Positions 26,339 to 35,984 of a stretch of 64,000 nt of DNA are shown piece after piece (positions within the stretch are counted from its first letter, which is position 1; each line of letters begins with the position of its first letter). The stretch comes from Aureispira sp964404215 (GTDB taxonomy: Bacteria; Bacteroidota; Bacteroidia; Chitinophagales; Saprospiraceae). The notes beneath the pieces are model-generated. The model was not told the DNA's origin, ran no database searches, and worked only from the letters and a program-made list of their open reading frames with translations. The stretch covers positions 1 through 64,000 of the forward strand of contig CAYOJF010000010.1 of assembly GCA_964404215.1 (NCBI GenBank), given 5' to 3'. Both the position numbers and the translations under genes were made by a program.

Positions 26339-27361
26339 TTATAATTTCGCTAACAATTCTTTCTTTTTAGCATCAAATTCTTCATCCGTCAAAATCCCCA
26401 TACTCTTCAATTCTCCTAACTCTTTGAGTGTTGACATGATCTCTTCTCTGGTCATTGATTTTTCCTCTTTACCGCCAGTATTATTATTATTTTGCTGTTG
26501 GTTCTGTTGATTCTGCATCATTTGTTGCATCATCATTTGTTGCATCATGAGATCATTATTAACCCCTCTCATATTTTCGTAATTCCCATTCTCGGCTGCT
26601 AATTTATTTACATCCATTTGGTTCATACGCTCCATCTTACTCATATTTTTATCTGAAGTAAGGTTAAGTTTGCTGATCTTGCGAAGATGCTCTGTAATTT
26701 CGTCAGGAAGAGAGACACTAGTAATCTGGAATTTTGTCAATTCTAAACCAAATTCATCTAAGTCTTTTTGTATCAATGGCTTGATAACTTCACCTAATTC
26801 AGAGTATTGAGAATAAATATCAAAAGCAGTAGCACCACTTTCGACCAATGCTTCAGCAAATTTAGGTACAATAAGCCCTCTAAAAGCATCTGCTAAGTCA
26901 TCGGTATACAATATACGCTCTGTACCAGCATATTCTCTGTAAAATTTCTTAGGATCACTAATCTTGATAAAATAAGAACCAAAAGCACGAATTTCGACTC
27001 GCCCTGCTTCAGGATCTTTGATAAAAATTGGATTAGGCGTCCCCCACTTAAAATCTGTAATTTGTCGTGTACTGACAAAATATACATCTGCTTTGAAAGG
27101 AGAATCAAAACCATGCTTCCATGACTTCAAAGTAGTCATGATAGGCATGTTCTCTGTACGCAATGTGTGGCGTCCAGGTCCATAAACATCTGCTATTTGT
27201 CCTTCATTCAAAAAAATAGCCATTTGTGATTCTCTGACCGTTAATTGAGCTCCATATTTGATATTAGCGTCTTTGTCAGGAAATTTCCAGACTATGACAT
27301 CTTTACTTTGCTCACGCCATTCAATGACTTCAATAAGTTCATTTTTGAAGAATCCAAACAT
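26339..27361 (-). CDS. SPFH-domain protein with C-terminal SHOCT domain (YdjI-like)
   Basis: 340 residues. Residues ~1-230 are the SPFH-like 'virion core protein'/YdjI domain (LIEVIEWREQSKDVIVWKFPD, GQIADVYGPGRHTLRTENMPI). A Gln/Met/Asn-rich linker follows (MMQQMMMQQMMQNQQNQQQ...), then a ~30-residue SHOCT domain (LKELGELKSMGILTDEEFDAKKKELLAKL in two short helices). In Bacillus the YdjI relative partners with phage-shock or flotillin-type membrane-stress systems. No transmembrane segment is seen. The neighbours give no further clue. Confidence 0.88.
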   Translation of the reverse strand: MFGFFKNELIEVIEWREQSKDVIVWKFPDKDANIKYGAQLTVRESQMAIFLNEGQIADVYGPGRHTLRTENMPIMTTLKSWKHGFDSPFKADVYFVSTRQITDFKWGTPNPIFIKDPEAGRVEIRAFGSYFIKISDPKKFYREYAGTERILYTDDLADAFRGLIVPKFAEALVESGATAFDIYSQYSELGEVIKPLIQKDLDEFGLELTKFQITSVSLPDEITEHLRKISKLNLTSDKNMSKMERMNQMDVNKLAAENGNYENMRGVNNDLMMQQMMMQQMMQNQQNQQQNNNNTGGKEEKSMTREEIMSTLKELGELKSMGILTDEEFDAKKKELLAKL

Positions 27362-27420
27362 ATCTTTATGTGTTTTATATTAACTAATGGGAATAATATA
27401 GGGGGATATTATTGTAGAGC

Positions 27421-27801
27421 CTAACCTCCAGTTGCTCTGGCTAATTCTTTCATTTGTGTTGTCCAAAATTGCTGTTCTTGTTCTACTTCATCCTCATCAC
27501 AGAACGCTGTTATTTCCAAAATAGTTTCCCCTGTCACTTCTGAACGTCCCAGTTTAAAGTCTAAGTACTCCCCTTCTCCCTCAAATTCTTCCCATTCAAG
27601 TTTGAGTTGCTCGTCTTCTATATCATCAATAATAGAAGCAATTTCCTCTGAACCATCCCATTCAAAAATATATTTATCGTCTATGATCTTACATTCGTCA
27701 CAAAACCATCTGATCAAACAATCAGGTGTTGTCAAAAATCGATAAACAATAGTGGGTGAAGCCCTAAACAAAAATTCTTGTGTGAACGAAGTCCTATCCA
27801 T
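27421..27801 (-). CDS. START-like (SRPBCC) domain protein
   Basis: The start is taken at MDRTSFTQEFLFRASPT; the open frame extends 27 codons further upstream but that part is not domain-like. The 126-residue protein matches the Bacteroidetes START-like/AHSA1-type fold: FLFRASPTIVYRFLTTPDCLIRWFCDE, then a very acidic middle (DDIEDEQLKLEWEEFEGEGEY) and a C-terminal helix (QQFWTTQMKELARATGG). Cytoplasmic ligand-binding fold, ligand unknown. It is a conserved single-copy family in the phylum from what I recall. Confidence 0.85.
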   Translation of the reverse strand: MDRTSFTQEFLFRASPTIVYRFLTTPDCLIRWFCDECKIIDDKYIFEWDGSEEIASIIDDIEDEQLKLEWEEFEGEGEYLDFKLGRSEVTGETILEITAFCDEDEVEQEQQFWTTQMKELARATGG

Positions 27802-28329
27802 GGTTATATGTCTTGGTATTGTACAATATCCCCCAATGTAACTTATAAAATTAGTCTCATTAGAATAAATATATTGTATCAATAGAAAAAATTAAAAAAT
27901 ATAAAGTAGCAATTGCTATCCTCTCGTGCAATTAACTAATAAAAAAACCATTTTACAAAAAAAAAGAACAAATTCTTTTGCTAAATTCATTTATTTATTA
28001 GAGGTTTCGAATAAAGTGCTTTAAAAATCAAAAACATAATTGTACTAAAGCCTATCATAATATGTAGGGTAACAATAATGACAGCTCCTAGTATATTAGT
28101 TTGATTAATAGGTTGAAATTATGGACTCCAAATATTTTGACAATTAAAATATTGTTATTCTCTATAAAATAGAAACCATCTACCCTCCTACTCCGTTTGA
28201 TCAATTGTAACGCTTTCCAACAAGAGCAATAGAGCCATTTTGTAACTATCTGGATTAAATTAAAAATTCCACACAAGATACCATGTTAATATATACAGGC
28301 AAAAACTAGCTTTTAACCTTTTTTTATTG

Positions 28330-28337
28330 TACCTTTG
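28330..28337 (+). promoter_or_regulatory. Candidate -7 element of the rpoD promoter
   Basis: TACCTTTG matches the Bacteroidetes TAnnTTTG -7 consensus and stands 66 bp before the rpoD start. No clear TTTG -33 box is found at the usual distance; the upstream tract is T-rich (TTTTAACCTTTTTTT). The rest of the 520-bp gap from 27883 to 28402 is AT-rich with no gene or repeat I can support. Confidence 0.5.
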
Positions 28338-28402
28338 TGGGTCGAAATCTCAATATTTGGCAAGCCAAACAATAACAAGACAAACTAATATAACAAAGCT
28401 GT

Positions 28403-29275
28403 ATGAGACAACTAAAAATAACCAAATCGATTACCAACCGTGAAAGCCAATCTTTAGAAAAATATCTTCAAGAAATTGGTAAGGTGGACTTACTCACTCC
28501 AGAGGAAGAAGTTGATTTGGCAAAAAGAATTAAACAAGGCGATCAGATTGCATTAGAAAAATTAACTAAAGCTAATCTTCGTTTTGTCGTTTCCGTAGCA
28601 AAACAATACCAAAATCAAGGACTCTCTTTGAGTGATTTGATCAATGAAGGTAACTTGGGTTTGATTAAGGCTGCACAACGTTTTGATGAAACACGTGGTT
28701 TCAAATTTATTTCTTATGCTGTTTGGTGGATTCGCCAATCTATATTACAGGCACTAGCAGAGCAATCAAGAATTGTTCGTTTACCACTTAACAAAGTCGG
28801 ATCTTTGAACAAAATTAATAAAGCATTTTCTAAGCTAGAGCAAGAATATGAAAGAGAGCCTTCTGCTGAAGAGTTAGCTGATATTCTAGAAATCGCTTCT
28901 ACTGAAGTAGAAACAACTCTAGGAGTTGCTGCTCGTCACGTATCGATGGATGCTCCTTTTGTAGAAGGAGAAGACAACTCTCTTCTGGATGTATTGGAAA
29001 ACAAAAATACACCAAAGACAGATTCTCAGCTGGAATACATGGAATCATTGCGTAATGAGATTGAACGCTCACTTTGTTCTCTGACAGAACGTCAAAAAGA
29101 TGTTATCAAACTTTATTTTGGTATCGCTCACGAGCACCCAATGTCTCTAGAAGATATTGGAGAAAAATTTGGTCTGACTCGTGAACGTGTTCGCCAGATT
29201 AAAGACAAAGCCATCAACAAATTGCGTACCTCTACTTCTAAAAGTAAATTACTGAAAGTATACTTAGGCAAATAA
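28403..29275 (+). CDS. rpoD: Primary RNA polymerase sigma factor (Bacteroidetes type)
   Basis: 290 residues, the short form of housekeeping sigma typical of Bacteroidota, without region 1.1. Seen: region 1.2 (SLEKYLQEIGKVDLLTPEEE), region 2 (LRFVVSVAKQY, LIQ-type DLINEGNLGLIKAAQRFD, FISYAVWWIRQSI), region 3 (RLPLNK...), and region 4 with the HTH (LEDIGEKFGLTRERVRQIKDKA). It directs transcription from TTTG/TAnnTTTG promoters. It is followed by a strong terminator, so it is monocistronic. Confidence 0.97.
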   Translation: MRQLKITKSITNRESQSLEKYLQEIGKVDLLTPEEEVDLAKRIKQGDQIALEKLTKANLRFVVSVAKQYQNQGLSLSDLINEGNLGLIKAAQRFDETRGFKFISYAVWWIRQSILQALAEQSRIVRLPLNKVGSLNKINKAFSKLEQEYEREPSAEELADILEIASTEVETTLGVAARHVSMDAPFVEGEDNSLLDVLENKNTPKTDSQLEYMESLRNEIERSLCSLTERQKDVIKLYFGIAHEHPMSLEDIGEKFGLTRERVRQIKDKAINKLRTSTSKSKLLKVYLGK

Positions 29276-29297
29276 GCTTTTGAAGAACTAAAATATT

Positions 29298-29339
29298 AAT
29301 CCCCTCTCCTATTTTATATAAGAGAGGGGATTTCTTTTT
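29298..29339 (+). terminator. Intrinsic terminator of rpoD
   Basis: A perfect 11-bp GC-rich stem (AATCCCCTCTC / GAGAGGGGATT) with a 13-nt AT loop, then TCTTTTTA. It lies 22 bp after the rpoD stop, between convergent rpoD and radA. Confidence 0.92.
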
Positions 29340-29363
29340 ATCCCTTGTATATTCTATATACTC

Positions 29364-30740
29364 TTATGCAAATAGAAAGTTATACAACTCCTCTATTTTT
29401 GCTACAGGGATAATTTCTACACTATATTTCTTAGGATCAATTCCTTTCATATTGAACTTAGACACAAAAATCTGCTTGAATCCTAAGCGACTTGCCTCTG
29501 CAATACGCTGTTCTGCTCGTTGTATAGAACGTATTTCGCCAGAAAGCCCCACTTCCCCCGCAAAACAAATATCATTCGGTAAATTGACATCCTCTAAAGA
29601 AGAAATCAAGGCACTCACAATTGCCAAATCAATAGCAGGGTCATTTACTTTGATCCCCCCTGCTATATTCAAGAATACATCATTGCTACCAAACTGAAAC
29701 CCACATCGCTTCTCGAGTACTGCTAAGAGCATGCTCAGTCTTCTCAAATCAAATCCTGTTGCAGAGCGTTGTGGAGCAGAATAAACCGCCGTACTGACCA
29801 ATGCTTGTGTCTCAATCAACATTGGACGAATACCTTCTACGGTAGCCGAAATAGCAGAACCGCTTAGTCCATCTTCCATCTGAGATAACAGCAATTCTGA
29901 AGGGTTGGAAACTTCTCGAAGTCCTGTTCCTTGCATTTCATAAATCCCAATTTCATGTGTAGAGCCAAAGCGATTTTTGATCGTTCGCAATATTCGGTGC
30001 GTATAATTTCGGTCTCCTTCAAACTGCAAGACAACATCTACAATATGCTCCAATATCTTAGGTCCAGCAATAGAGCCTTCTTTATTGATATGCCCAATCA
30101 TAAACACAGGGACACCACTTTCTTTAGCAAATCGCTGAAATTCACTGGCACATTCTCTTACCTGCGAAACAGAACCCGCTGGAGACTCTACATAGCTAGA
30201 CATCATCGTCTGAATAGAATCTATAATCAACACATCTGGCTCTAATAACTGAGCCTGCATCAGTATATTCGCCAAACTCGTATCTGACATAATATAACAG
30301 TCCGATAAGGATTTGCCCAATCTATCTGCACGCATTTTGATCTGCTCCTCACTCTCTTCCCCAGAAACATACATGACTTTGACAGGCAAAGAAAGTGCCT
30401 GTTGCAACATCAGGGTGGATTTACCGATCCCTGGTTCACCACCTATCAAAACAATAGAACCACCTACAATTCCGCCTCCCAATACACGATTCAGTTCTTC
30501 ATCATGTGTCGCTCTTCGTTGTGTGTTTCCAGTCTCTATCTTAGAAAGTTTGCGAGGATGTGGTTTATCTTTTTTGGTACCTTTTCTCCAAATTTTCTTT
30601 TGTTCTTGCTTAGGAGATTCTTTTACAATTACTTCTTCCTGTATTGTATTCCACTCCTTACAAGCACTACATTGCCCTGCCCATTTTTGGTAGGTAGTTC
30701 CACAACTAGTACACGCAAATATCTTTTGAACTTTAGCCAT
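29364..30740 (-). CDS. radA: DNA repair protein RadA
   Basis: 458 residues, full length. It has an N-terminal C4 zinc finger (C10, C13, C24, C27 in CTSCGTTYQKW...CSACKEW), a RecA-like ATPase (Walker A GGEPGIGKST ~residues 98-107; Walker B VLIIDSIQTM), the RadA-specific KNRFGS motif, and a Lon-protease-like C-terminal domain (GGIKVNDPAIDLAIVSALISS). RadA is a helicase that extends branch migration of recombination intermediates. It is convergent with rpoD. Confidence 0.97.
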   Translation of the reverse strand: MAKVQKIFACTSCGTTYQKWAGQCSACKEWNTIQEEVIVKESPKQEQKKIWRKGTKKDKPHPRKLSKIETGNTQRRATHDEELNRVLGGGIVGGSIVLIGGEPGIGKSTLMLQQALSLPVKVMYVSGEESEEQIKMRADRLGKSLSDCYIMSDTSLANILMQAQLLEPDVLIIDSIQTMMSSYVESPAGSVSQVRECASEFQRFAKESGVPVFMIGHINKEGSIAGPKILEHIVDVVLQFEGDRNYTHRILRTIKNRFGSTHEIGIYEMQGTGLREVSNPSELLLSQMEDGLSGSAISATVEGIRPMLIETQALVSTAVYSAPQRSATGFDLRRLSMLLAVLEKRCGFQFGSNDVFLNIAGGIKVNDPAIDLAIVSALISSLEDVNLPNDICFAGEVGLSGEIRSIQRAEQRIAEASRLGFKQIFVSKFNMKGIDPKKYSVEIIPVAKIEELYNFLFA

Positions 30741-30822
30741 TTAAAAAAATAATTAACAATTAATAGTATCCATTAAAGGTACTTTTTATAAAACTACTTC
30801 AAAGCAACTGTTTTCATTGGTA

Positions 30823-32229
30823 TTAGCCTCCAACGACACCTTGCATCAATAAAGCACAAACAATAGCACCATAAGTTCCTAAAGCATAACCCAACACCGC
30901 CATCAAAACACCTACTGGAGCTAATGCAGGACTAAAGGCAGAGGCGACCACAGGAGCAGATGCTGCCCCTCCAATATTAGCCTGACTCCCTACCGCTACA
31001 AAGAAGAAAGGAGCTTTGATTAATTTGGCTGTTACTAGTAGGATAATCACATGTACTAACATCCAAGTAATTCCAATGGCAAACAAACCAATATTGTCCC
31101 AAACTTGCCCTAGATTCATTTTCATACCTATTGTAGCTACCAGAATATAGATAAATACAGAACCCATTGTAGAAGCACCTACCCCTTCTAGTTTCCGAGC
31201 TTTAGTGAAAGAAAGTATCAATCCCACTGTCGTGGAAACAATAATTAACCAAAAGAAACCAGATAATAAAGAATCTAACCCAGCATCTCTAAGAGCAACT
31301 CCATAATTAGTATCCAAATAAGGCACTACTGTGTCTGCTACCAAATGAGCTAAGCCCACAGCACCAAAAGCCAATCCCCCTAATAGAAAATTAGTCGTGG
31401 TAGTTGGCATTTGGGCCACACTTTCACGATACTCACTGACTCTTTGTTTGAGGTCTTCTATAGCAGAAGCATCCGCTTTGAGCCAACCATCAATCTTGCC
31501 AGACATATTCGCTCCATACAATAGTAATCCCATCCATATATTCGCTACTACAACATCTACTACGATCATTGTCGCAAAAAGGTTATCTTTTACTTCAAAA
31601 ACTTCTTTCATAGCGGCTTGATTGGCTCCACCTCCAATCCAAGATCCAGCTACCGTCGACAATCCCCTCCACAATTCATCGGGAGTCACTGCTACTATAT
31701 CAGAAGAAAACCATGATGTCACCATCAATGCAACAGGACCTCCTAGAATAATTCCAACCGTAGCGGCCAAAAACATAATCAATGCTTTAGGCCCTAGATT
31801 AATCAATCCTTTGAAATCTATACTCAAGCACAACAGTACTAATGATGCAGGCAATAAGTATCGAGAAGCCATAAAATATAGTTTCGTTTTCTGAATAAAA
31901 GGCTTATAAACACTTGATTCCATGCCTATTCCTTCCAAAAAACCTTTTATTTCCTCAAAAGACATTGCTCTCAACGCCACTTCATCAAAAACGACATTCC
32001 TAGCTTGCAGAAATTCTATTAAAGCATCTCCTTTAAAAAACTCTGGTGCAATAACCCCAAGTGGATAATTAAGCAAAGCCGGCAAAAAGTAACACAATAA
32101 TAATCCTGGGACAAAAGTGTAAAACTTTTTCCAAAAGGTGGTTTGTAAGCTCGAAGTATAAAAAATTCCAGCCAGAGCTAACATCAGTATTCCAAATACC
32201 GATGCATCATTTGTAATTAATGGTTCCAT
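30823..32229 (-). CDS. DUF819 family membrane transporter-like protein
   Basis: 468 residues with about a dozen hydrophobic segments. The sequence pattern (LITNDASVFGILMLALAGIFY, SWIGGGANQAAMKEVFEV, VGSQANIGGAASAPVVASAF) is that of the DUF819/YjcL family. The GG.NQ/GS.AN..G..SAP pair recalls the inverted repeats of keto-acid and sodium symporters, so a transporter role is likely but substrate is unknown. The next gene upstream (GT10) is 32 bp away on the same strand and may share its transcript. Confidence 0.9.
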   Translation of the reverse strand: MEPLITNDASVFGILMLALAGIFYTSSLQTTFWKKFYTFVPGLLLCYFLPALLNYPLGVIAPEFFKGDALIEFLQARNVVFDEVALRAMSFEEIKGFLEGIGMESSVYKPFIQKTKLYFMASRYLLPASLVLLCLSIDFKGLINLGPKALIMFLAATVGIILGGPVALMVTSWFSSDIVAVTPDELWRGLSTVAGSWIGGGANQAAMKEVFEVKDNLFATMIVVDVVVANIWMGLLLYGANMSGKIDGWLKADASAIEDLKQRVSEYRESVAQMPTTTTNFLLGGLAFGAVGLAHLVADTVVPYLDTNYGVALRDAGLDSLLSGFFWLIIVSTTVGLILSFTKARKLEGVGASTMGSVFIYILVATIGMKMNLGQVWDNIGLFAIGITWMLVHVIILLVTAKLIKAPFFFVAVGSQANIGGAASAPVVASAFSPALAPVGVLMAVLGYALGTYGAIVCALLMQGVVGG

Positions 32230-32261
32230 ATCGTTATAAATAGTCTAAAAACGTGTTTAAA

Positions 32262-33293
32262 TTAATAAGGCTTGAGGTCTAGCATTTTGCGAATGCGATA
32301 TTCGACTTTTCGGTACAGGGAAGGTTCATAACCTTTGTGCCAAGGAGCTGGGTAATATTTCAAGGTTGTTTTTTCTTTCTTATTCCCAGCTTTGCCTGCC
32401 GCTATGTGAGCATTTATTTGATTAGCAATATGAGGAAAAAATTGATACTCATTTAGAATTCGCCTTCTAGCTTCTTCAATCGCAGCTCTGCCTTTTTCCC
32501 AAGCATTATCATCTATCGCTTTTTTAATAATTTGCAATGCCTCTTTAGGTTTCTTAGGATCTATCAGAATCATCGACTCTTTAGGGAAATAATCGGTAAT
32601 ATTAGGTGCTCCAGCATAAATCGGCATTGTCCAAGAAAGAAAACAGTCTGTTATCTTCTCCGTCCAATAATGATCATAATAGCTATTTTCAATGGCAATA
32701 GAATATTTGAAAGGGTATAATATTTCAAATTTATCGTCATTAGGCATTGGGCGAATCCCTCGACCATAAGTTTCTACATCAAAACCCAATTGTTCTAATT
32801 CTTTTAGTAACGCCAAGCGTTCGGCATGTCCAGGTTTCCAAGTAAGATTAGACGTAATACACGAAACTGCATTTTTTTTCTGTAGAGCATTATCAGGCAA
32901 AGACAAAAGCTCCGTATAGCTCTTTTTGACAAACCAAGGAAATGCTCCTTGAGCTTTGACATGATCTTTCCCATAGTTTTTGGGATGTTGCGTAATCAGT
33001 TTATCGTATTGTGTATACGAAGGGATAGCAAATCGATTGGTATGAATAGGGGGTTCTCCTGACATCAGCCACTTATTCCCTTTCGGACATTCTATTGTAA
33101 TTTCTCTCAACAACCAATTATAAACTAAAAAAAAATCACAAGACTCTAATGGAGTACCATTATCATTGACTCCATCAATAACAAATCGTACATTATCCCA
33201 TACTCCATCTCCCAAAGGAGTTTGTCGGAGCATTTCATAATTGCCCTGCCATCCACAATGCACTCGCACTAGTATTTCTGTTTTGTCATCCAT
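32262..33293 (-). CDS. Glycosyltransferase family 10 (alpha-1,3/4-fucosyltransferase-like)
   Basis: 343 residues, soluble. The C-terminal half holds the GT10 signature: FKYSIAIENSYYDHYWTEKI, then DCFLSWTMPIYAGAPNITDYFP. The N-terminal half (MLRQTPLGDGVWDNVRFVID) is the acceptor side. GT10 enzymes transfer fucose (or a related sugar) from a GDP-sugar onto GlcNAc-type acceptors of surface glycans. The last ~40 residues are basic (KKEKTTLKYYPAPWHKGYEP...RIRKMLDLKPY), which may give membrane contact. It is divergent from the MBOAT/SGNH acylation pair, so all three may act on the same surface polysaccharide (inference). Confidence 0.9.
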   Translation of the reverse strand: MDDKTEILVRVHCGWQGNYEMLRQTPLGDGVWDNVRFVIDGVNDNGTPLESCDFFLVYNWLLREITIECPKGNKWLMSGEPPIHTNRFAIPSYTQYDKLITQHPKNYGKDHVKAQGAFPWFVKKSYTELLSLPDNALQKKNAVSCITSNLTWKPGHAERLALLKELEQLGFDVETYGRGIRPMPNDDKFEILYPFKYSIAIENSYYDHYWTEKITDCFLSWTMPIYAGAPNITDYFPKESMILIDPKKPKEALQIIKKAIDDNAWEKGRAAIEEARRRILNEYQFFPHIANQINAHIAAGKAGNKKEKTTLKYYPAPWHKGYEPSLYRKVEYRIRKMLDLKPY

Positions 33294-33478
33294 AGTCTCC
33301 TATATCTCTATTTAATTTAAAAAAGAGTTGTTACACAAAAGTAGTGCTTTATAAATGATATTCTGAAAAAGAGTTTGCGAAAAATAAAAAATCATTATTT
33401 GATTGCTTTTCAAGGTTTTTAGCGACATTTGCAAATTACATAGCTATATTATTTCACCGAATCTGCTCTTCTTCTACG

Positions 33479-34930
33479 ATGCTTTTTAATTCTATAGATT
33501 TTGCCATTTTCTTACCTGTTCTATTTATCCTGTATTGGTTTGTTTTCAACAAAAATTTACGTTTACAGAATCTTTTAATTGTAGGAGCGAGCTATTTATT
33601 TTATGGCTGGTGGGACTGGCGTTTTTTATCCCTCATTTTTTTCAGTACTATTTGTGATTTTTATATAGGTCTTCGGCTAAAGGATGAGCAAGAACTTAAA
33701 AAACGGAAGTTTTTTCTATGGACGAGTATCTTTGTCAACCTAGGATTCTTAGGATTTTTCAAGTACTATAATTTCTTTGCTGATAATTTTGTAACTGCCT
33801 TTACATTCTTAGGAGGTAATATCAGTCCTAGCACCCTTAATATTGTCTTGCCTGTCGGGATTAGTTTTTATACTTTTCAGACACTAAGTTATAGTATAGA
33901 TGTTTATCGCAAAAAACTAGCTCCTACCGAAGACTTCGTAGTATTTGCGTCTTTTGTGAGCTTTTTCCCACAGCTAGTAGCTGGTCCTATTGAGCGTGCC
34001 ACACACCTGCTTCCCCAATTCACCAAACCACGTGTATTCGATCACCCTAAAGCAGTAGATGGCATGCGTCAGATATTATGGGGGCTATTCAAGAAGATGG
34101 TTATTGCTGACAACTGTGCAGAGGTTGCTAACTATATCTACAACAATTCAGGCTCCTTAGATGGCAGTGTCTTGATATTAGGTACTATCTTCTTTGGGTT
34201 CCAAATATATGGCGATTTTTCTGGTTACTCAGATATTGCCATAGGTACTGCTAAGCTTTTTGGGTTTGACTTAATGCAAAACTTTGCCTTTCCTTTTTTC
34301 TCTAGAGATATGGCAGAATTCTGGCGAAGATGGCACATTTCACTCTCCTCATGGTTTAAAGATTATTTATATATTCCTCTAGGTGGTAGTAGAGGAGGGA
34401 CTTCTATGCGAGTCAGAAATACCTTCATTATATTTATCGTCAGTGGCTTTTGGCATGGAGCCAACTGGACCTTTGTTTTTTGGGGAGCACTCAATGCTTT
34501 CTATGTCTTGCCCGTGCTCCTTTCTAGTAATAAAAACAAGAATTTAGATATCGTTGCTAAAGGAAAATATCTTCCAAGTTTAAGAGAGTTCATCGGCATC
34601 TTCATTACTTACTGTATGACACTAACCGCATGGATTTTATTTAGGGCTGAAAATCTGCATCATGCCTATACCTACACAATGGGTATTCTGTCTTGGTCTA
34701 CCTTTACTTTGCCAATCTTCCCTAAAACAGATAAAGCAATTCTAACATTGCTTCTAATTAGTGTTTTTGTGGTAATTGAATGGCTGGGAAGAACAGATAA
34801 ATTTGCAATTGAAAAAATAGGACTGCAATGGCCATTATTGGCTCGATGGACTTTTTATGCTTTCATTGTGTTTGCTATTGGTATGTTCATGCAAACAGAA
34901 GAAACGCCATTTATTTACTTTCAATTTTAA
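33479..34930 (+). CDS. MBOAT-family O-acyltransferase (AlgI-like)
   Basis: 483 residues with ~10 membrane helices. The MBOAT core is visible: GISFYTFQTLSYSIDVYRK, FFPQLVAGPIERA, FQIYGDFSGYSDIAIG, EFWRRWHISLSSWFKDYLYIPLGGSR, and the catalytic His in GFWHGANWTF. AlgI-type proteins move acyl (usually acetyl) groups across the inner membrane for polysaccharide O-acetylation. The next gene, 15 bp downstream, is an SGNH protein, which is the usual periplasmic partner that completes transfer. Confidence 0.95.
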   Translation: MLFNSIDFAIFLPVLFILYWFVFNKNLRLQNLLIVGASYLFYGWWDWRFLSLIFFSTICDFYIGLRLKDEQELKKRKFFLWTSIFVNLGFLGFFKYYNFFADNFVTAFTFLGGNISPSTLNIVLPVGISFYTFQTLSYSIDVYRKKLAPTEDFVVFASFVSFFPQLVAGPIERATHLLPQFTKPRVFDHPKAVDGMRQILWGLFKKMVIADNCAEVANYIYNNSGSLDGSVLILGTIFFGFQIYGDFSGYSDIAIGTAKLFGFDLMQNFAFPFFSRDMAEFWRRWHISLSSWFKDYLYIPLGGSRGGTSMRVRNTFIIFIVSGFWHGANWTFVFWGALNAFYVLPVLLSSNKNKNLDIVAKGKYLPSLREFIGIFITYCMTLTAWILFRAENLHHAYTYTMGILSWSTFTLPIFPKTDKAILTLLLISVFVVIEWLGRTDKFAIEKIGLQWPLLARWTFYAFIVFAIGMFMQTEETPFIYFQF

Positions 34931-34945
34931 CTCTCTATTTGAGCT

Positions 34946-35893
34946 ATGAAAAAATTCTTGCAACACTGTATTTTGTTCTCAATATTTACGGCTTCTTTTT
35001 ATATCGTAATGGTGGCCCTTGGGGGAAGATATGCTCATCCAAGATTACAGCAGAACTTGAAGTATAAAAAAGGGTGCTATGGTCATTTGTACACTAGACT
35101 AAAAGAAGCAAAAACAACCCAAGGGGTAGATATTCTATTCTTAGGTTCTTCTTTGGCGTATAGAGGATTTGATACTAGAATATTTGCTGATAGTGGCATC
35201 ACCTCTTTTAATCTAGGTTCTAGTGCTCAAACTCCCTTACAAACATTAACCCTAATCAAACGCTATCTAGACAGTATACAACCTAAAAAAGTAGTCTATG
35301 AAGTCTATCCAGCTACCTTTACTTTCAATGGTCTAGAGTCTGCCTTGGATATTATTGCTAATGATAAAATAGACTTCCTTTCGTATCAAATGGCATTTAG
35401 ACTCAATGATATTGTGGCATGGAATACGCTGATTTATGGACATTCTAGGGATTTGCTCCAGAGTGATGCCCTATTTGAAGAACCTGCACAAATAAAAAAA
35501 GACACTTATATTGCAGGAGGGTATGTCGCTAGAGAACTAGAGTACTTTGCATCTAAAAATGAATTTGAGAACGATACGCTTTCGATTAAAGATCACCCCT
35601 TGAGTTATTTCACACAGATCGTAGAGGAAATCAAAAAACGAGATATTGAGTTGATATTGGTATTTTCGCCTGTCTCCCAAGAACTTTATCAAACAATATC
35701 CTTTCCAGCTGACTTTAATTTTGATTCTTTGATGTCTCAACATGCCTCTTATTACAATTTTAATGAGCTTATGACAGTAGATGACTCTCTTCACTTTTAT
35801 GATGGCATTCACCTCAATCAAGAGGGCGTTCAACTTTTCAATCAAAATTTAATTAAAAAGCTCAAACAGAATCACTATTCTAATATTCAATAG
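34946..35893 (+). CDS. SGNH-like O-acetyltransferase partner of the MBOAT protein
   Basis: 315 residues with an N-terminal signal/anchor (residues ~4-24). The SGNH-like elements are DILFLGSSLAYRGFD (nucleophile Ser in GSS), FNLGSSAQTPLQT, and the Asp-His pair in FYDGIHLNQEGVQLFN near the C terminus. It resembles the AlgJ/AlgX or DltD-type periplasmic acyl-transfer proteins that accept the acyl group exported by an MBOAT. The gene is 15 bp after the MBOAT gene and ends at its own terminator. The glycan it modifies is not identified. Confidence 0.82.
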   Translation: MKKFLQHCILFSIFTASFYIVMVALGGRYAHPRLQQNLKYKKGCYGHLYTRLKEAKTTQGVDILFLGSSLAYRGFDTRIFADSGITSFNLGSSAQTPLQTLTLIKRYLDSIQPKKVVYEVYPATFTFNGLESALDIIANDKIDFLSYQMAFRLNDIVAWNTLIYGHSRDLLQSDALFEEPAQIKKDTYIAGGYVARELEYFASKNEFENDTLSIKDHPLSYFTQIVEEIKKRDIELILVFSPVSQELYQTISFPADFNFDSLMSQHASYYNFNELMTVDDSLHFYDGIHLNQEGVQLFNQNLIKKLKQNHYSNIQ

Positions 35894-35920
35894 AATAAAG
35901 TTTTTCAATGTATCAATTTT

Positions 35921-35950
35921 ATGCTATCGCGAACTTTGATAGCATTTTTT
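35921..35950 (+). terminator. Intrinsic terminator of the MBOAT-SGNH operon
   Basis: An 8-bp stem ATGCTATC / GATAGCAT with a 9-nt loop, followed by TTTTTT. It is 28 bp after the SGNH stop. Confidence 0.88.
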
Positions 35951-35984
35951 CAGTTTCATAGAAGGAAAATTACATTTATACTAA

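Noticed and set aside
28088..28276. 62-codon frame in the gap upstream of rpoD
   Set aside because: AT-rich region, no ribosome binding site or family features.
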